A stretch of 64,000 bases of DNA from Crocinitomicaceae bacterium (GTDB lineage Bacteria > Bacteroidota > Bacteroidia > Flavobacteriales_D > Sanyastnellaceae), in contig PACT01000019.1 in the NCBI GenBank assembly GCA_002700285.1, positions 1 to 64,000 on the forward strand, written 5' to 3'. The notes under the pieces were generated by a model. It had not been told where the DNA came from, made no database searches, and saw only the letters and a list, made by a program, of their open reading frames with translations. Positions 49,724 to 59,938 of the stretch are shown piece by piece; the first letter of the stretch is position 1, and each line of letters opens with the position of its first letter. The position numbers were made by a program, and so were the translations under genes.

Positions 49724-49789
49724 CAATTTCAGGAGTAACAATGTTCATCCTATATGATTTTTGACCCAAACACCCTCCCCCATCAATAC

Positions 49790-52585
49790 TCAGTAAGAAA
49801 TCTTGTGTGAAGGAGAGGTTAATTTCTTCAATGAAGGTGCAAATTTAGTAAGCACAATACCTTCAACTGCTTCCTTATATTCATCTATAGTAGGAGTTCG
49901 TCCTAGAATGGCGGCTAAAACAACCACTGGAGTTGATGCAAGCAAGGATTCTCCTTTCTTTTGACCTGAGTCTGCAACAACACGACCTTGAAACAGACGT
50001 GTTGAAGTCGCAAGAACTGTATCTCCTTTTTCAGCTTTTTCTTGGTTTCCCATGCAAAGGTTGCACCCGGGTCGTTCTAAATACATCATGTTCTCATATT
50101 CAGAACGTGGGGTACTTTTGGGGTTCAAATCGCTGAATTCAAATCCAGAATACTTTTTCAGCACATCCCAATCTCCTTCATCTTTCAGTTCATCAATGAT
50201 ATTGTAAGTAGGAGCTGCAACAACCAACGGAGCTTTAAATTCAACTTTTTGAGAGGTCTTCTCAAGATTTCTAAGCATTTGAGCTACTATCTTGAGGTCT
50301 CCCTTGTGGACCATACAAGAACCCACAAATCCTAAATCGACATGCTTTGTGCCTTTATAATAAGAAAGTTCACGTATGGTGTCATGAGTATAACGCTTTG
50401 AAACATCATCGTTATGAACATCAGGATCCGCAATCATCGGTTGTACTATAGCATCCAAATCTACTTCAAAATCAGCACTATACTTTGCATTGGCATCAGG
50501 TACAAGAGCAGGTTTTTCACCCGACTTAATTTGTGAGATTCTTAAGTTGGCAATATCAATCAGACCTTGAAGGACACATGAGTGGTTTTCCATACCCTTG
50601 TCAATCATAATCTGAATTCTATGCTTTGAAATTTCAAGCGATTCAATTAGGGTATCATCCTGAGAAATACAGATCGCAGCTTTTGCTTTCATCTCAGCTG
50701 TCCAATCCGTAAATGTAAATGCCTGATCAGCAGGTAAAGTACCAATATGAACTTCTATCACTCTTCCCTGAAATACATTTTCACCATCAAACTTTTGGAG
50801 CATTTGAGCCTGAGTTGCGTGAACAACATCACGAAAATCCATATGGTTCTTCATCTCTCCTTTGAACGTGACTTTAACCGATTCAGGCAGAACCATGGAA
50901 GTTTCGCCTGTTGCAAGTGCCAAAGCTACTGTACCAGAGTCAGCACCAAAAGCAACACCTTTAGACATTCTTGTATGTGAATCTCCTCCAATGATGATGG
51001 ACCAATCATTCACAGTGATGTCATTAAGTACCTTGTGTATGACATCTGTCATAGCGTGGTATTTTCCTTTCGGATCTCGGCCAGTAATCAATCCAAAATC
51101 ATTCATAAACTTCATGAGTTTCGGAATGTTTCTTTGTGCTTTGAGATCCCATACAGATGCTGTATGACAACCAGACTGATAGGCTCCATCGACAATGGGT
51201 GAAATGACCGTAGCTGCCATCATTTCCAACTCCTGAGAAGTCATTAACCCTGTGGTATCCTGAGAACCAATTATATTGACTGTAGCTCGAACATAAGAGC
51301 CTGCATGCAAAACAGCTCCTGAAGTTCCCACAGCATTTTTATTGAAAATTTTCTCTACTGCAGTCAAACCTTGTCCTTTATGAGAAACTTCCTGAGAATG
51401 GGCAAAAACATGGGGCACATCTATTCCTAAAGTTTTTGAGGCAAACGTCTGAAGTTTTTTGCCAAAAACAATCGCATAAGAACCACCAGCCTTAATGAAT
51501 TCAACTTTCTGGGGAGTTAAAGAGCTCGAAATGTCGATCAACTCTTGATCTCCATGGAACAGTTTCTTCTTTTTAGTGTTAATTGTAAGTACTGTTCCAG
51601 TATCTACAGAATAAGTTTTCTCTAAAAGAGGTTCTCCGTCTTCATCGTAAATGGTATTTCCTTCACCATCCACTTTCTTGACCCAGTTTTTCAGGTCGAT
51701 ACCTATACCTCCCGTAACACCAACTGTTGTTAAGAAAATAGGGGATATACCATTTGTTCCAGCGACCACAGGTGCAATATTAATAAACGGAACATATGGG
51801 CTCGCTTGTTTACCAGTCCATAAGGCTACATTGTTAACACCAGACATTCTTGAAGACCCCACACCCATGGTTCCTTTCTCTGCAATTAACATCACACTTT
51901 TGTCAGGGTGCTGTTTTTTAAGTGCAGTCAATTCATTTTGACGCTCTTTGTTATGTTCAAACAAACACTGACCATGAAGCTCACGGTCAGACCTAGAATG
52001 CGCATCACTTCCAGGAGAAAGTAAATCTGTAGAAATGTCACCTACACCGGCTACAAAAGTGACCACCTTAATTTCTTCAGGAACATCTGGCAATTTTGTA
52101 AAAAATTCAGCTTTAGCATAGCTTTCTAAAATCTCTTTTGCATGTTCATTCCCAGCAATAAAAGCTTTCTTAAGGCACTCCATATCGGCTTCATAAAGAA
52201 ACACTTGGGTTTTTAAAACTCTCGCTGCTTTATCGGCAACAACAAGATTGTTGCCTAAGGCTAAATCCAACAACACATCAATAGAAGGCCCACCCTTCAT
52301 ATGCGACAGTTGCTCAAAAGCAAAAGATGGAGAAATTTCTTTTAGAACCGTTTTACCAAGAATAACGTCTTTGAGGAATTGAGCCTTTAATGAAGCAGCA
52401 CTAGTGGTTCCAGGTAAAACATTGTATATAAAAAACTGGATAGAATCCTCTCGGTCTTCGTGATCTATATCTTTGATTTGAGAAATAATCGCACTCAATA
52501 AATCAGCACTTTCAATGGGATGAGGATGAAGTCCCTTTTTCTCTCTCTCTGAAATTTCTTTAATGTATTCTTTGTAAAAATTCAT
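49790..52585 (-). CDS. acnB: bifunctional aconitate hydratase 2 / 2-methylisocitrate dehydratase
   Basis: AcnB-type N-terminal repeats; IIGGDSHTRMSKGVAFGADSGTVALA; GCNLCMGNQ. Confidence 0.95.
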   Translation of the reverse strand: MNFYKEYIKEISEREKKGLHPHPIESADLLSAIISQIKDIDHEDREDSIQFFIYNVLPGTTSAASLKAQFLKDVILGKTVLKEISPSFAFEQLSHMKGGPSIDVLLDLALGNNLVVADKAARVLKTQVFLYEADMECLKKAFIAGNEHAKEILESYAKAEFFTKLPDVPEEIKVVTFVAGVGDISTDLLSPGSDAHSRSDRELHGQCLFEHNKERQNELTALKKQHPDKSVMLIAEKGTMGVGSSRMSGVNNVALWTGKQASPYVPFINIAPVVAGTNGISPIFLTTVGVTGGIGIDLKNWVKKVDGEGNTIYDEDGEPLLEKTYSVDTGTVLTINTKKKKLFHGDQELIDISSSLTPQKVEFIKAGGSYAIVFGKKLQTFASKTLGIDVPHVFAHSQEVSHKGQGLTAVEKIFNKNAVGTSGAVLHAGSYVRATVNIIGSQDTTGLMTSQELEMMAATVISPIVDGAYQSGCHTASVWDLKAQRNIPKLMKFMNDFGLITGRDPKGKYHAMTDVIHKVLNDITVNDWSIIIGGDSHTRMSKGVAFGADSGTVALALATGETSMVLPESVKVTFKGEMKNHMDFRDVVHATQAQMLQKFDGENVFQGRVIEVHIGTLPADQAFTFTDWTAEMKAKAAICISQDDTLIESLEISKHRIQIMIDKGMENHSCVLQGLIDIANLRISQIKSGEKPALVPDANAKYSADFEVDLDAIVQPMIADPDVHNDDVSKRYTHDTIRELSYYKGTKHVDLGFVGSCMVHKGDLKIVAQMLRNLEKTSQKVEFKAPLVVAAPTYNIIDELKDEGDWDVLKKYSGFEFSDLNPKSTPRSEYENMMYLERPGCNLCMGNQEKAEKGDTVLATSTRLFQGRVVADSGQKKGESLLASTPVVVLAAILGRTPTIDEYKEAVEGIVLTKFAPSLKKLTSPSHKISY

Positions 52586-52621
52586 TCTCTTAATCACGTT
52601 ATTCAATAAACGAAGTTGTAG

Positions 52622-52629
52622 CAAAGATA
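52622..52629 (-). promoter_or_regulatory. -7 box TATCTTTG upstream of acnB
   Basis: Perfect TAnnTTTG on the minus strand, 36 nt before ATG. Confidence 0.5.
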
Positions 52630-53072
52630 AGACAGATAAAGGTTGGGTTAAGATGACACCCATTTCGCCAATTTCCTAATTGCTTTCATGCATTTAATTA
52701 CAGAATAAAATTTTATAATCTTGAACGAGGTTGGACATGAATTTCAAACCAAGAAGCATTCTGAAATCATTAATTAAAAAAAAATCAATTACAGAACTTT
52801 CTTTTATATAATATTGTTTTATACAGCAAAAAAACTTCGATAAATGTGAAATTTTGACTAGTAACAATGTTTTCTTTTAAGTTCTGCCGAAAGAGTTAAA
52901 ATACTTATATATTGACAATGGACTTCAACAAAATTGTTTCCCAAACCGAGTAACATAACAAATGATTTTTCTTTAGCATTTTTTTATTTTTATGCTTTGT
53001 TCAAAAAAGGAAAGAACCCAACTTATTCACTATTCTATATCACTATAGAAGTTCACAATGTAAATTCGAATA

Positions 53073-54317
53073 ATGAACACTTCCCGCACTTTGATTCAAG
53101 AACAAATAAAAGTTGCAATACGTTCTATTCATGGACAAATGCTTCGCACCTGTCTCACAATAGGCATAATTGCTATGGGGATAATGGCACTTATAGCAAT
53201 GGTAACGGCCACTGAATCTCTTAAGGAAAATATACATGTCGAATTTTCCTCTCTTGGAACCGATTCCTTCACAATTAAGACCAAACGTAATTCTGGTTTC
53301 TTTCAAGGTCAGAGATCTGAACCTCCAACTCCGATAACATTCAGAGAAGCTCGACAGTTCACTAAACTCATTCAGTCAGATTTATTAGTCACCTCTTCTA
53401 TTTTTGCATCTGGGAGCTCGATCATCGGAAGAAATTCTAAGAGAACAGACCCTAATATTCAAATTTTAGGTATTGATCATAACTATCTAGAAGTCGCGAA
53501 CATTCCTTTATCTAAAGGACGTGGATTTTCTAACTCAGAAATCAATGAAGGGACTCCACTCATTATTATAGGATCGAGTATAGAAGAAAAACTATTCGAA
53601 CCTTGGGAGGTAATCCTGGGATCAAACATCTTAGTGTCGGGATCAAGATATAAAGTAATAGGGGTAATTGAATCTAGAGGTGCGAGTTTTGGAATGTCAC
53701 AAGATAACCAATGTCTCATCTCCACAAACGCAGTTAGACGTCAATTCTCAGACGTCAATAGAAGCTATCTAATTACCTGCGCCGTAGCAGATACAGAAAA
53801 CATCGAACAATCAACAGACCTAGCTACAGGAATATTTAGAATGATACGAGGAGATACGCCTGGTAAGCCAAGTTCGTTCGAAATAAGTAAGAGTAACTCT
53901 CTCGTTGAAACACTGCTCGAAGCGACCACAGGCATCACCTTAGCAGCAAGCGTCATTGGCATCATCACTCTCTTCGGTGCAGGAATAGGACTGATGAACA
54001 TCATGCTCGTCTCTGTATCAGAGCGCACGCGAGAAATAGGAACCCGAAAGTCATTAGGCGCAAGCATTCAAGCAATTCGAACTCAATTCTTAATAGAGGT
54101 CATCGTCATCGGACAATTAGGTGGAGCAGTAGGCATTGCTCTCGGCCTGGGGTTGGGTAATCTCATTGCTTCCTATTTCGAAACACCTTTTGTCATTCCC
54201 TGGGAATGGATTGCTGTTGGGATGACACTTTGCATGATTACAAGCTTAGCGAGTGGATACTACCCGGCAAGAAAAGCATCCCTTCTCAACCCTATTGTTG
54301 CGCTTGGAAGAGCATAA
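53073..54317 (+). CDS. ABC transporter permease, MacB/FtsX type
   Basis: QMLRTCLTIGIIAMGIMALIAM; LMNIMLVSVSERTREIGTRKSLGAS; LASGYYPARKASLLNPIVALG. Confidence 0.93.
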   Translation: MNTSRTLIQEQIKVAIRSIHGQMLRTCLTIGIIAMGIMALIAMVTATESLKENIHVEFSSLGTDSFTIKTKRNSGFFQGQRSEPPTPITFREARQFTKLIQSDLLVTSSIFASGSSIIGRNSKRTDPNIQILGIDHNYLEVANIPLSKGRGFSNSEINEGTPLIIIGSSIEEKLFEPWEVILGSNILVSGSRYKVIGVIESRGASFGMSQDNQCLISTNAVRRQFSDVNRSYLITCAVADTENIEQSTDLATGIFRMIRGDTPGKPSSFEISKSNSLVETLLEATTGITLAASVIGIITLFGAGIGLMNIMLVSVSERTREIGTRKSLGASIQAIRTQFLIEVIVIGQLGGAVGIALGLGLGNLIASYFETPFVIPWEWIAVGMTLCMITSLASGYYPARKASLLNPIVALGRA

Positions 54318-54407
54318 GTGACAGATAAGTCTGTTATTAACACTTTGTAGGAATATTTCATAATAAAAATTAGTCACACACAACGTTTGAAGAAGTAATT
54401 TTAAGCC

Positions 54408-55505
54408 ATGAATATTCCAATCGTTAGATTTACGAATGACAAATCAGGATTTTCAAAGACGCTACGCTCTCGCGTTGATGATTACTTTACTGCAAATAAA
54501 CTTAACAAGTCCGGAGGTGGGCCGATGTTGTTTAAGTCTCTCTTAATGCTCTCTCTTTACTTCGTTCCATGGGCACTTTTCACATTTGGAGTGACAGGAG
54601 GTGGTGTTTGGTTTTGGCTCGCAGAAATAGCCATGGGGCTTGGCTTAGCTGGAATAGGCTTAAATATTATGCACGACGGAAACCACAGTGCCTACAGTTC
54701 AAAGCCATGGATAAATAAACTCATGGGCAAAACAATTGATCTTGTCGGTGGGAATTCTGACATGTGGTGCATACAACACAACGTATTACATCATTCATTC
54801 ACGAATATCAATGGATTAGATGAAGATATTGACCCAGCTACGGTACTTCGATTCAACCCAAATAAACCACTCTATAAGATACATCGATTCCAATATATTT
54901 ATGCTTGGTTTTTCTATTGTCTCATGACTGTTTCTTGGATGATTTCGAAAGATTGGCAAGCACTCGCGAGATACAAAAAGAAAGACCTGATCAAGACGAC
55001 AGGTAAATCTACTGGCCGTATTGCAATCTATATGTTGCTTACGAAGCTTTTCTATTATTTCTATATCATCGCGCTTCCAATCTTGCTCACAGACATCGCT
55101 TGGTGGAAAGTGATCCTGGGATGGCTAGTCATGCACATCGTAGGAGGATTCCTAATGGCGATTATTTTCCAACCGGCTCACGTTCTAGAACATCATGTTT
55201 TTCCCGATGGTGAAGAAAACAAGGCCTTAAGTACTGACAGACTGCAACACCAACTGCAAACGTCTTCTAACTTTGGCGTGAAATCCCGTATTCTCACGTG
55301 GCTATGTGGAGGATTGAATTACCAAATAGAGCATCACCTCTTCCCAAACATGTGTCACCTACACTACAGGAAGATTGCCCCTATCGTTAAAAGGACTGCA
55401 AAGGAATTCGGACTCCCATATAGAGCGGATGTTTCTTTCGGACAAGCGCTGAAGCTCCATACAGCAATGTTAAAAAGCCTAGGAAGACCCGCTCCTACAG
55501 CATAG
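54408..55505 (+). CDS. fatty acid desaturase / acyl-CoA desaturase
   Basis: Histidine boxes HDGNHSA, HNVLHHSFTN and QIEHHLFPN. Confidence 0.94.
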   Translation: MNIPIVRFTNDKSGFSKTLRSRVDDYFTANKLNKSGGGPMLFKSLLMLSLYFVPWALFTFGVTGGGVWFWLAEIAMGLGLAGIGLNIMHDGNHSAYSSKPWINKLMGKTIDLVGGNSDMWCIQHNVLHHSFTNINGLDEDIDPATVLRFNPNKPLYKIHRFQYIYAWFFYCLMTVSWMISKDWQALARYKKKDLIKTTGKSTGRIAIYMLLTKLFYYFYIIALPILLTDIAWWKVILGWLVMHIVGGFLMAIIFQPAHVLEHHVFPDGEENKALSTDRLQHQLQTSSNFGVKSRILTWLCGGLNYQIEHHLFPNMCHLHYRKIAPIVKRTAKEFGLPYRADVSFGQALKLHTAMLKSLGRPAPTA

Positions 55506-55529
55506 TTTTTTTCAAAGTGAAAGTTTTTG

Positions 55530-55537
55530 TACTTTTG
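55530..55537 (+). promoter_or_regulatory. -7 box TACTTTTG of the DEAD-box helicase gene
   Basis: Perfect TAnnTTTG, about 107 nt before ATG. Confidence 0.5.
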
Positions 55538-55644
55538 CACCGCGTTAGAAATCGCATGCGTGTTTCACCCGTTGTCGGCACGCGCCATATTCAGACTCGG
55601 TACGTTATTCGCAAACGTTTTCTTGCGACCATATATTTTTATCT

Positions 55645-57477
55645 ATGTCTTTTAAAGATTTAGGCCTGAGTGATTCGATTATCGATGCCATTCAGCAACT
55701 CGGCTATGATACGCCAACACCCATTCAAGAACAAGCAATCCCAAGCGTATTAGAAGGTCGTGACCTTTTGGGAAGTGCACAAACTGGAACAGGAAAAACG
55801 GCTGCGTTTACGCTACCGATCATTCACCTACTTGGGGAGAGACCCTCAAAGTCACAGGGGAAGTCAAAGCCCATTAGAGCATTAATCATCACTCCTACCC
55901 GTGAACTCGCTTCTCAAATAGACGACAACGTAAGGAATTATTGTAAAAACTCTAAACTTCGTTCAACTGTGGTTTTTGGGGGGATACCTCAAAGAAGACA
56001 GGTTGATGCGATTCGCAGAGGTATCGATATTTTAATTGCGACACCAGGAAGGTTGCTCGATTTGTGTAATCAAGGACATATTCGACTTGGTGACGTTGAA
56101 GTTCTCGTTCTAGATGAAGCAGATACCATGCTAGACATGGGATTCATTCACGACATTAAGAAGATTATCAAGCAATGTCCATCAGACAGACAAACGCTTT
56201 TCTTTTCTGCAACAATGCCTGACAATATCCGAAGTCTATCTTCTTCTATTTTGAATGATCCATTACGTATTCAAATTGCTGCGGTAAGCTCTGCTGCAGA
56301 AACTGTAGAACAGAAAGTGTATTACGTCCGCCAATCTGATAAAAAAGATTTGCTCGTCCACCTGCTAGAAAATGAGGAGATTGCAAATGCTTTGGTCTTC
56401 ACAAGGACAAAATACGGTGCTGACAAAGTTGTCAGACATCTACAAAACAACAACATTCCGTCTGAAGCAATTCACGGAAACAAATCTCAACCTGCCAGAG
56501 AAAAAGCGCTTAATAGATTTAAGAAGGGAAGAGTAAGGGTTTTAGTTGCAACAGATATTGCATCTAGAGGTATTGACGTTGATGATCTGAGCCACGTATT
56601 TAATTTTGAATTACCTAACCTGAGTGAGAGTTACGTTCACCGTATCGGGAGAACAGGTAGAGCTGGACGTGAAGGAATTGCCATTTCATTCTGTAATGAA
56701 GGTGATGAACGGAACTACCTAAGAGGCATTCAAAAACTGTTAGATCGTGAAATTGAACTCGTGACTGACCAGCCTTACAACATGCCGATGGACCCTGTAG
56801 GCATGGTTATGCCTAAAGGTGGTGGCAAGAAAAAAAGTCGCAACCGTGGAGGTGGAGGTGGTCGTGGATATGGTGGTGGCGGATCGAGATCTTCTAGCCG
56901 ATCATCTTACAGTTCTTCAAACAATAGAGAAAGATCTTCCAGACGTTTTGAAAGAGACAACACAGGCAGAGGTGACAGAAAGACAAGTGTCTCAAACAAC
57001 GGATCTTCTTCTAATGGTTACGGGAAACCATCCGAGAATAATTTTAGAAGAGATGGTCGCAATGATGGGTATAAAGGATCTTCGTTTGGACCTCCAAGAA
57101 ACAGAGACGTTGGAAATCGCTATGGAAACAGAGACAACAGAGGAGACAGAGGAGACAGAGGAGACAGAAGTGAAAACAGAGGTGGCGGCGGATACAATAG
57201 GGATAGAAGCGATAACAGAGGTGGCAGCGGATACAACAGAGGTGGCGGCGGATACAACAGGGATAGAAGCGATAACAGAGGTGGCAGCGACAACAGAGGT
57301 GGTGGATACAACAGAGGAGACAGGAATGACAACAGAGGTGGCGGAGACAACAGAAGCCGAAGCAACAAGCGTGGTGGGTTTAAGAATGAGGGTTTTAAGA
57401 AAGGTGGCTTTAAAAAACAGAAATTTAAAGGGAACTCTCCCAAACCAAAATCTGGGCCGAGTGCATTCAATAAATAA
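55645..57477 (+). CDS. DEAD/DEAH-box RNA helicase with RGG/RGD-rich C-terminal tail
   Basis: AQTGTGKTAAF, PTRELASQI, DEAD, SAT and HRIGRTGRAG motifs. Confidence 0.96.
   Translation: MSFKDLGLSDSIIDAIQQLGYDTPTPIQEQAIPSVLEGRDLLGSAQTGTGKTAAFTLPIIHLLGERPSKSQGKSKPIRALIITPTRELASQIDDNVRNYCKNSKLRSTVVFGGIPQRRQVDAIRRGIDILIATPGRLLDLCNQGHIRLGDVEVLVLDEADTMLDMGFIHDIKKIIKQCPSDRQTLFFSATMPDNIRSLSSSILNDPLRIQIAAVSSAAETVEQKVYYVRQSDKKDLLVHLLENEEIANALVFTRTKYGADKVVRHLQNNNIPSEAIHGNKSQPAREKALNRFKKGRVRVLVATDIASRGIDVDDLSHVFNFELPNLSESYVHRIGRTGRAGREGIAISFCNEGDERNYLRGIQKLLDREIELVTDQPYNMPMDPVGMVMPKGGGKKKSRNRGGGGGRGYGGGGSRSSSRSSYSSSNNRERSSRRFERDNTGRGDRKTSVSNNGSSSNGYGKPSENNFRRDGRNDGYKGSSFGPPRNRDVGNRYGNRDNRGDRGDRGDRSENRGGGGYNRDRSDNRGGSGYNRGGGGYNRDRSDNRGGSDNRGGGYNRGDRNDNRGGGDNRSRSNKRGGFKNEGFKKGGFKKQKFKGNSPKPKSGPSAFNK
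57141..57360 (+). repeat. tandem low-complexity repeats encoding (RGD)n and YNRDRSDNRGG units
   Basis: aggagacag x3 at 57141-57167, followed by imperfect copies of GATAACAGAGGTGGCAGCGGATACAACAGAGG. Confidence 0.85.
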
Positions 57478-57535
57478 TTAAAATGTAATTTGTATCTTGT
57501 GTCTACGATTATTTGGCATTGATAATACCTCAAAC

Positions 57536-58996
57536 ATGAAAACAATGACTTGGATAGCAAGCACTTTACTTATTGTGCTATCTGCTTGTAATGATAGCGC
57601 TCCCGCTCCGACCTCCTCAAAGGTCTCTCAAACAAAGACCGTTGATACTGAAAACCTATCTGTCGAAAATCAGACAGACAAAGTATCACCTAGATACAAA
57701 AACGGGACAAATGATCAGAACAGAGGTGATAAAACAGGGAGAGTCACCCTTCGCGGAAACGTCAAAGCTGCTGAAGGATCTATGATACACCTATATATCA
57801 CAGAAGCCCGAAACAAAGCATTGCTAGACAGTGCTTTGATTAAAGGTGGACAGTTTTCATTTCCAAATCTCGAAGTAAGTCGTGGGTTTTATGAGCTTGT
57901 TCTTAATGGAAAAGCAAACAACAAAACTCAAATAATACTCAATCCGGATGAAAGCGATGTTTATATTGATTTCAAATCAAGCAGACTTAATGGCACTAAA
58001 TTAACGCCTGGCTCAGCTGAAAACACAGCTTGGAATGCGTATATCAAACTAGAGAACATCAACAAGAATCAGATAAAAAACCTCAGAAAAGGCCTAAAAG
58101 ACAGCCCATTCCGATCTAGAATTGAAGAACAAATAAAAGGTAAGGAATTAGAACTGGTGCAATCTCAGCACAATCTGATGGACCAATATTCAGGCACCTA
58201 CGCTGCGAAAGTTTTGTCCTGGAAAAACCCAAAGTACCCAACTACTCAGGGTAGGTATTTTGAAGACATGGACCCTTTAGACAACAGTTTGATACACACG
58301 CTCGCGATCAGTGACCGAATTCAAGGGATGATGGTGAAATTCAGCAAAGGTGAAGAAAGCGGTTTCCTTGCTTGTATTGATATTATTAAAGCTCACTTTG
58401 AGCCTAACCCCAAGACATTAGAAAGCGCCCTTTACGCAATGCTTGATGGGTTTTACAACACGGGAAAGGAGGATATATGCCAGTACATTCTAGATAATTT
58501 CATTTTCGATGAGGATTGTGGCGCAGATTTAAGTGATGTCATCCGCCAACGTGCTCAAGGTATCATTAACCTCCAAGTAGGAAAGACGCCACCTAACTTT
58601 GTCATAGAATCTTATACCGGAGGCAATGTGAATTTAATGGAGACCGCTTCAGAAAATAAATACACACTTGTCATGTTTTGGGCTTCATGGTGTCACAAAT
58701 GTGAACAGGAAATACCCGTATTGATCCCATTGTATGCCAAGTATCACAGCAAGGGATTCGAAACAATAGGCGTCTCAATTGACCAAGCGAGAAAGAGCTG
58801 GTCTGACATTATTGAATCACGTGGCATGCAGTATATCAACGTAAGCCAACTTCAAGGTTGGGACAGTCCTGTAGTGAAAGACTATAAGATTACAGCCACA
58901 CCGACTTACTTCTTAATTGATTCAAAAGGAGAGATTGTGCTTAAGCCCAAACGCATTTACGAAGTGGATGCATTTCTCACACGCAACTTGAAATAA
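57536..58996 (+). CDS. TlpA-like thiol:disulfide lipoprotein with N-terminal DUF4369-like domain
   Basis: Lipobox LLIVLSAC; VTLRGNVKAAEGSMIHLYI; MFWASWCHKCEQEIPVL. Confidence 0.9.
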   Translation: MKTMTWIASTLLIVLSACNDSAPAPTSSKVSQTKTVDTENLSVENQTDKVSPRYKNGTNDQNRGDKTGRVTLRGNVKAAEGSMIHLYITEARNKALLDSALIKGGQFSFPNLEVSRGFYELVLNGKANNKTQIILNPDESDVYIDFKSSRLNGTKLTPGSAENTAWNAYIKLENINKNQIKNLRKGLKDSPFRSRIEEQIKGKELELVQSQHNLMDQYSGTYAAKVLSWKNPKYPTTQGRYFEDMDPLDNSLIHTLAISDRIQGMMVKFSKGEESGFLACIDIIKAHFEPNPKTLESALYAMLDGFYNTGKEDICQYILDNFIFDEDCGADLSDVIRQRAQGIINLQVGKTPPNFVIESYTGGNVNLMETASENKYTLVMFWASWCHKCEQEIPVLIPLYAKYHSKGFETIGVSIDQARKSWSDIIESRGMQYINVSQLQGWDSPVVKDYKITATPTYFLIDSKGEIVLKPKRIYEVDAFLTRNLK

Positions 58997-59011
58997 CCGT
59001 CGCCAACTGTT

Positions 59012-59905
59012 TTACCCCTCCTTTTTAGAAGCCAGATATTCTTCGTGAATCTGGAGAATAATCCCATCACAAAGACCTACTTTAGGTACGATGATCTTGT
59101 TTGATTTCGCCAATTTCATAATCCGGATGTAAATTTCGGCCGCCGGGACAATCACATCAGCTCTGTCGGGCTTGAGCGAAAACTTATTTACTCTATCCTC
59201 AAAAGAATATGCTTTGAGTGTATCCTTAATCTCTTCAATTTTAGATAGAGAAATAGGCGCGTTTTTGGGGTTACGGATAATGCGCTGTATTCTGTTAATA
59301 TTACCTCCTGTACCAATGGACATAATTTTATCAGAGACTTCCGAAACGTGTTTTACAAATTCTGCAACAGCATCCCACTCACCATCTTCTACCATGCCTT
59401 TTATGGTACGTATTGTTCCAATTTTAAAAGACTGACCTCTTATTCTCTTTCCATCACGAATCAAGGTCAATTCAAGAGAACCTCCTCCTACATCTATATA
59501 CAGGAAGTCAGCGTTTGATTTATAGGTTGCAACACTGAAATTCCTGAAAATTAAATCGGCTTCTTCTTGCCCCTTAATCAATTCAATTTTAACATTTGCC
59601 TCCCTCAGAACCAGTTCACAAACTTCATCAACATTTTTCGCTTCTCTCATGGCACTGGTCGCACAGACCCGAAACCATTCTATATCATACACATCCATTA
59701 AATACCAAAAAGCCCGCATCACCTGTACCAGATTCCGCGCCTTTTTATTTGAAATCCTTCCTGTTTCAAAAACATCTTCGCCCAAACGAAGAGGCACGCG
59801 TGTGAAGCTGACTTTCCTTACATCACTTACACCATCAATGAGATTCACCTCTTTGATTAAGAGGCGCACTGCATTCGAACCGATATCTATTGCTGCAAAC
59901 TTCAT
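59012..59905 (-). CDS. ppx: Ppx/GppA family phosphatase (exopolyphosphatase)
   Basis: AAIDIGSNAVRLLI; FLYIDVGGGSLELTLI; MSIGTGGNINRIQRI. Confidence 0.92.
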   Translation of the reverse strand: MKFAAIDIGSNAVRLLIKEVNLIDGVSDVRKVSFTRVPLRLGEDVFETGRISNKKARNLVQVMRAFWYLMDVYDIEWFRVCATSAMREAKNVDEVCELVLREANVKIELIKGQEEADLIFRNFSVATYKSNADFLYIDVGGGSLELTLIRDGKRIRGQSFKIGTIRTIKGMVEDGEWDAVAEFVKHVSEVSDKIMSIGTGGNINRIQRIIRNPKNAPISLSKIEEIKDTLKAYSFEDRVNKFSLKPDRADVIVPAAEIYIRIMKLAKSNKIIVPKVGLCDGIILQIHEEYLASKKEG

Positions 59906-59938
59906 CCTTGAAATAATACAACTAAGATAGGGTTCAGT

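Noticed and set aside
57141-57167. Short tandem repeats considered as a CRISPR-like array
   Set aside because: Units are 9 bp, directly adjacent and in frame with a protein. There are no spacers and no cas genes.
56819-57481. 220-aa overlapping ORF in another frame of the helicase tail
   Set aside because: Its TE/EV-rich low-complexity sequence is what a shifted frame of the RGG/RGD repeats would give. No independent start signal was found.
57120-57560. 146-aa antisense ORF (Leu/Pro-rich)
   Set aside because: It is a by-product of the same repeats read on the minus strand.
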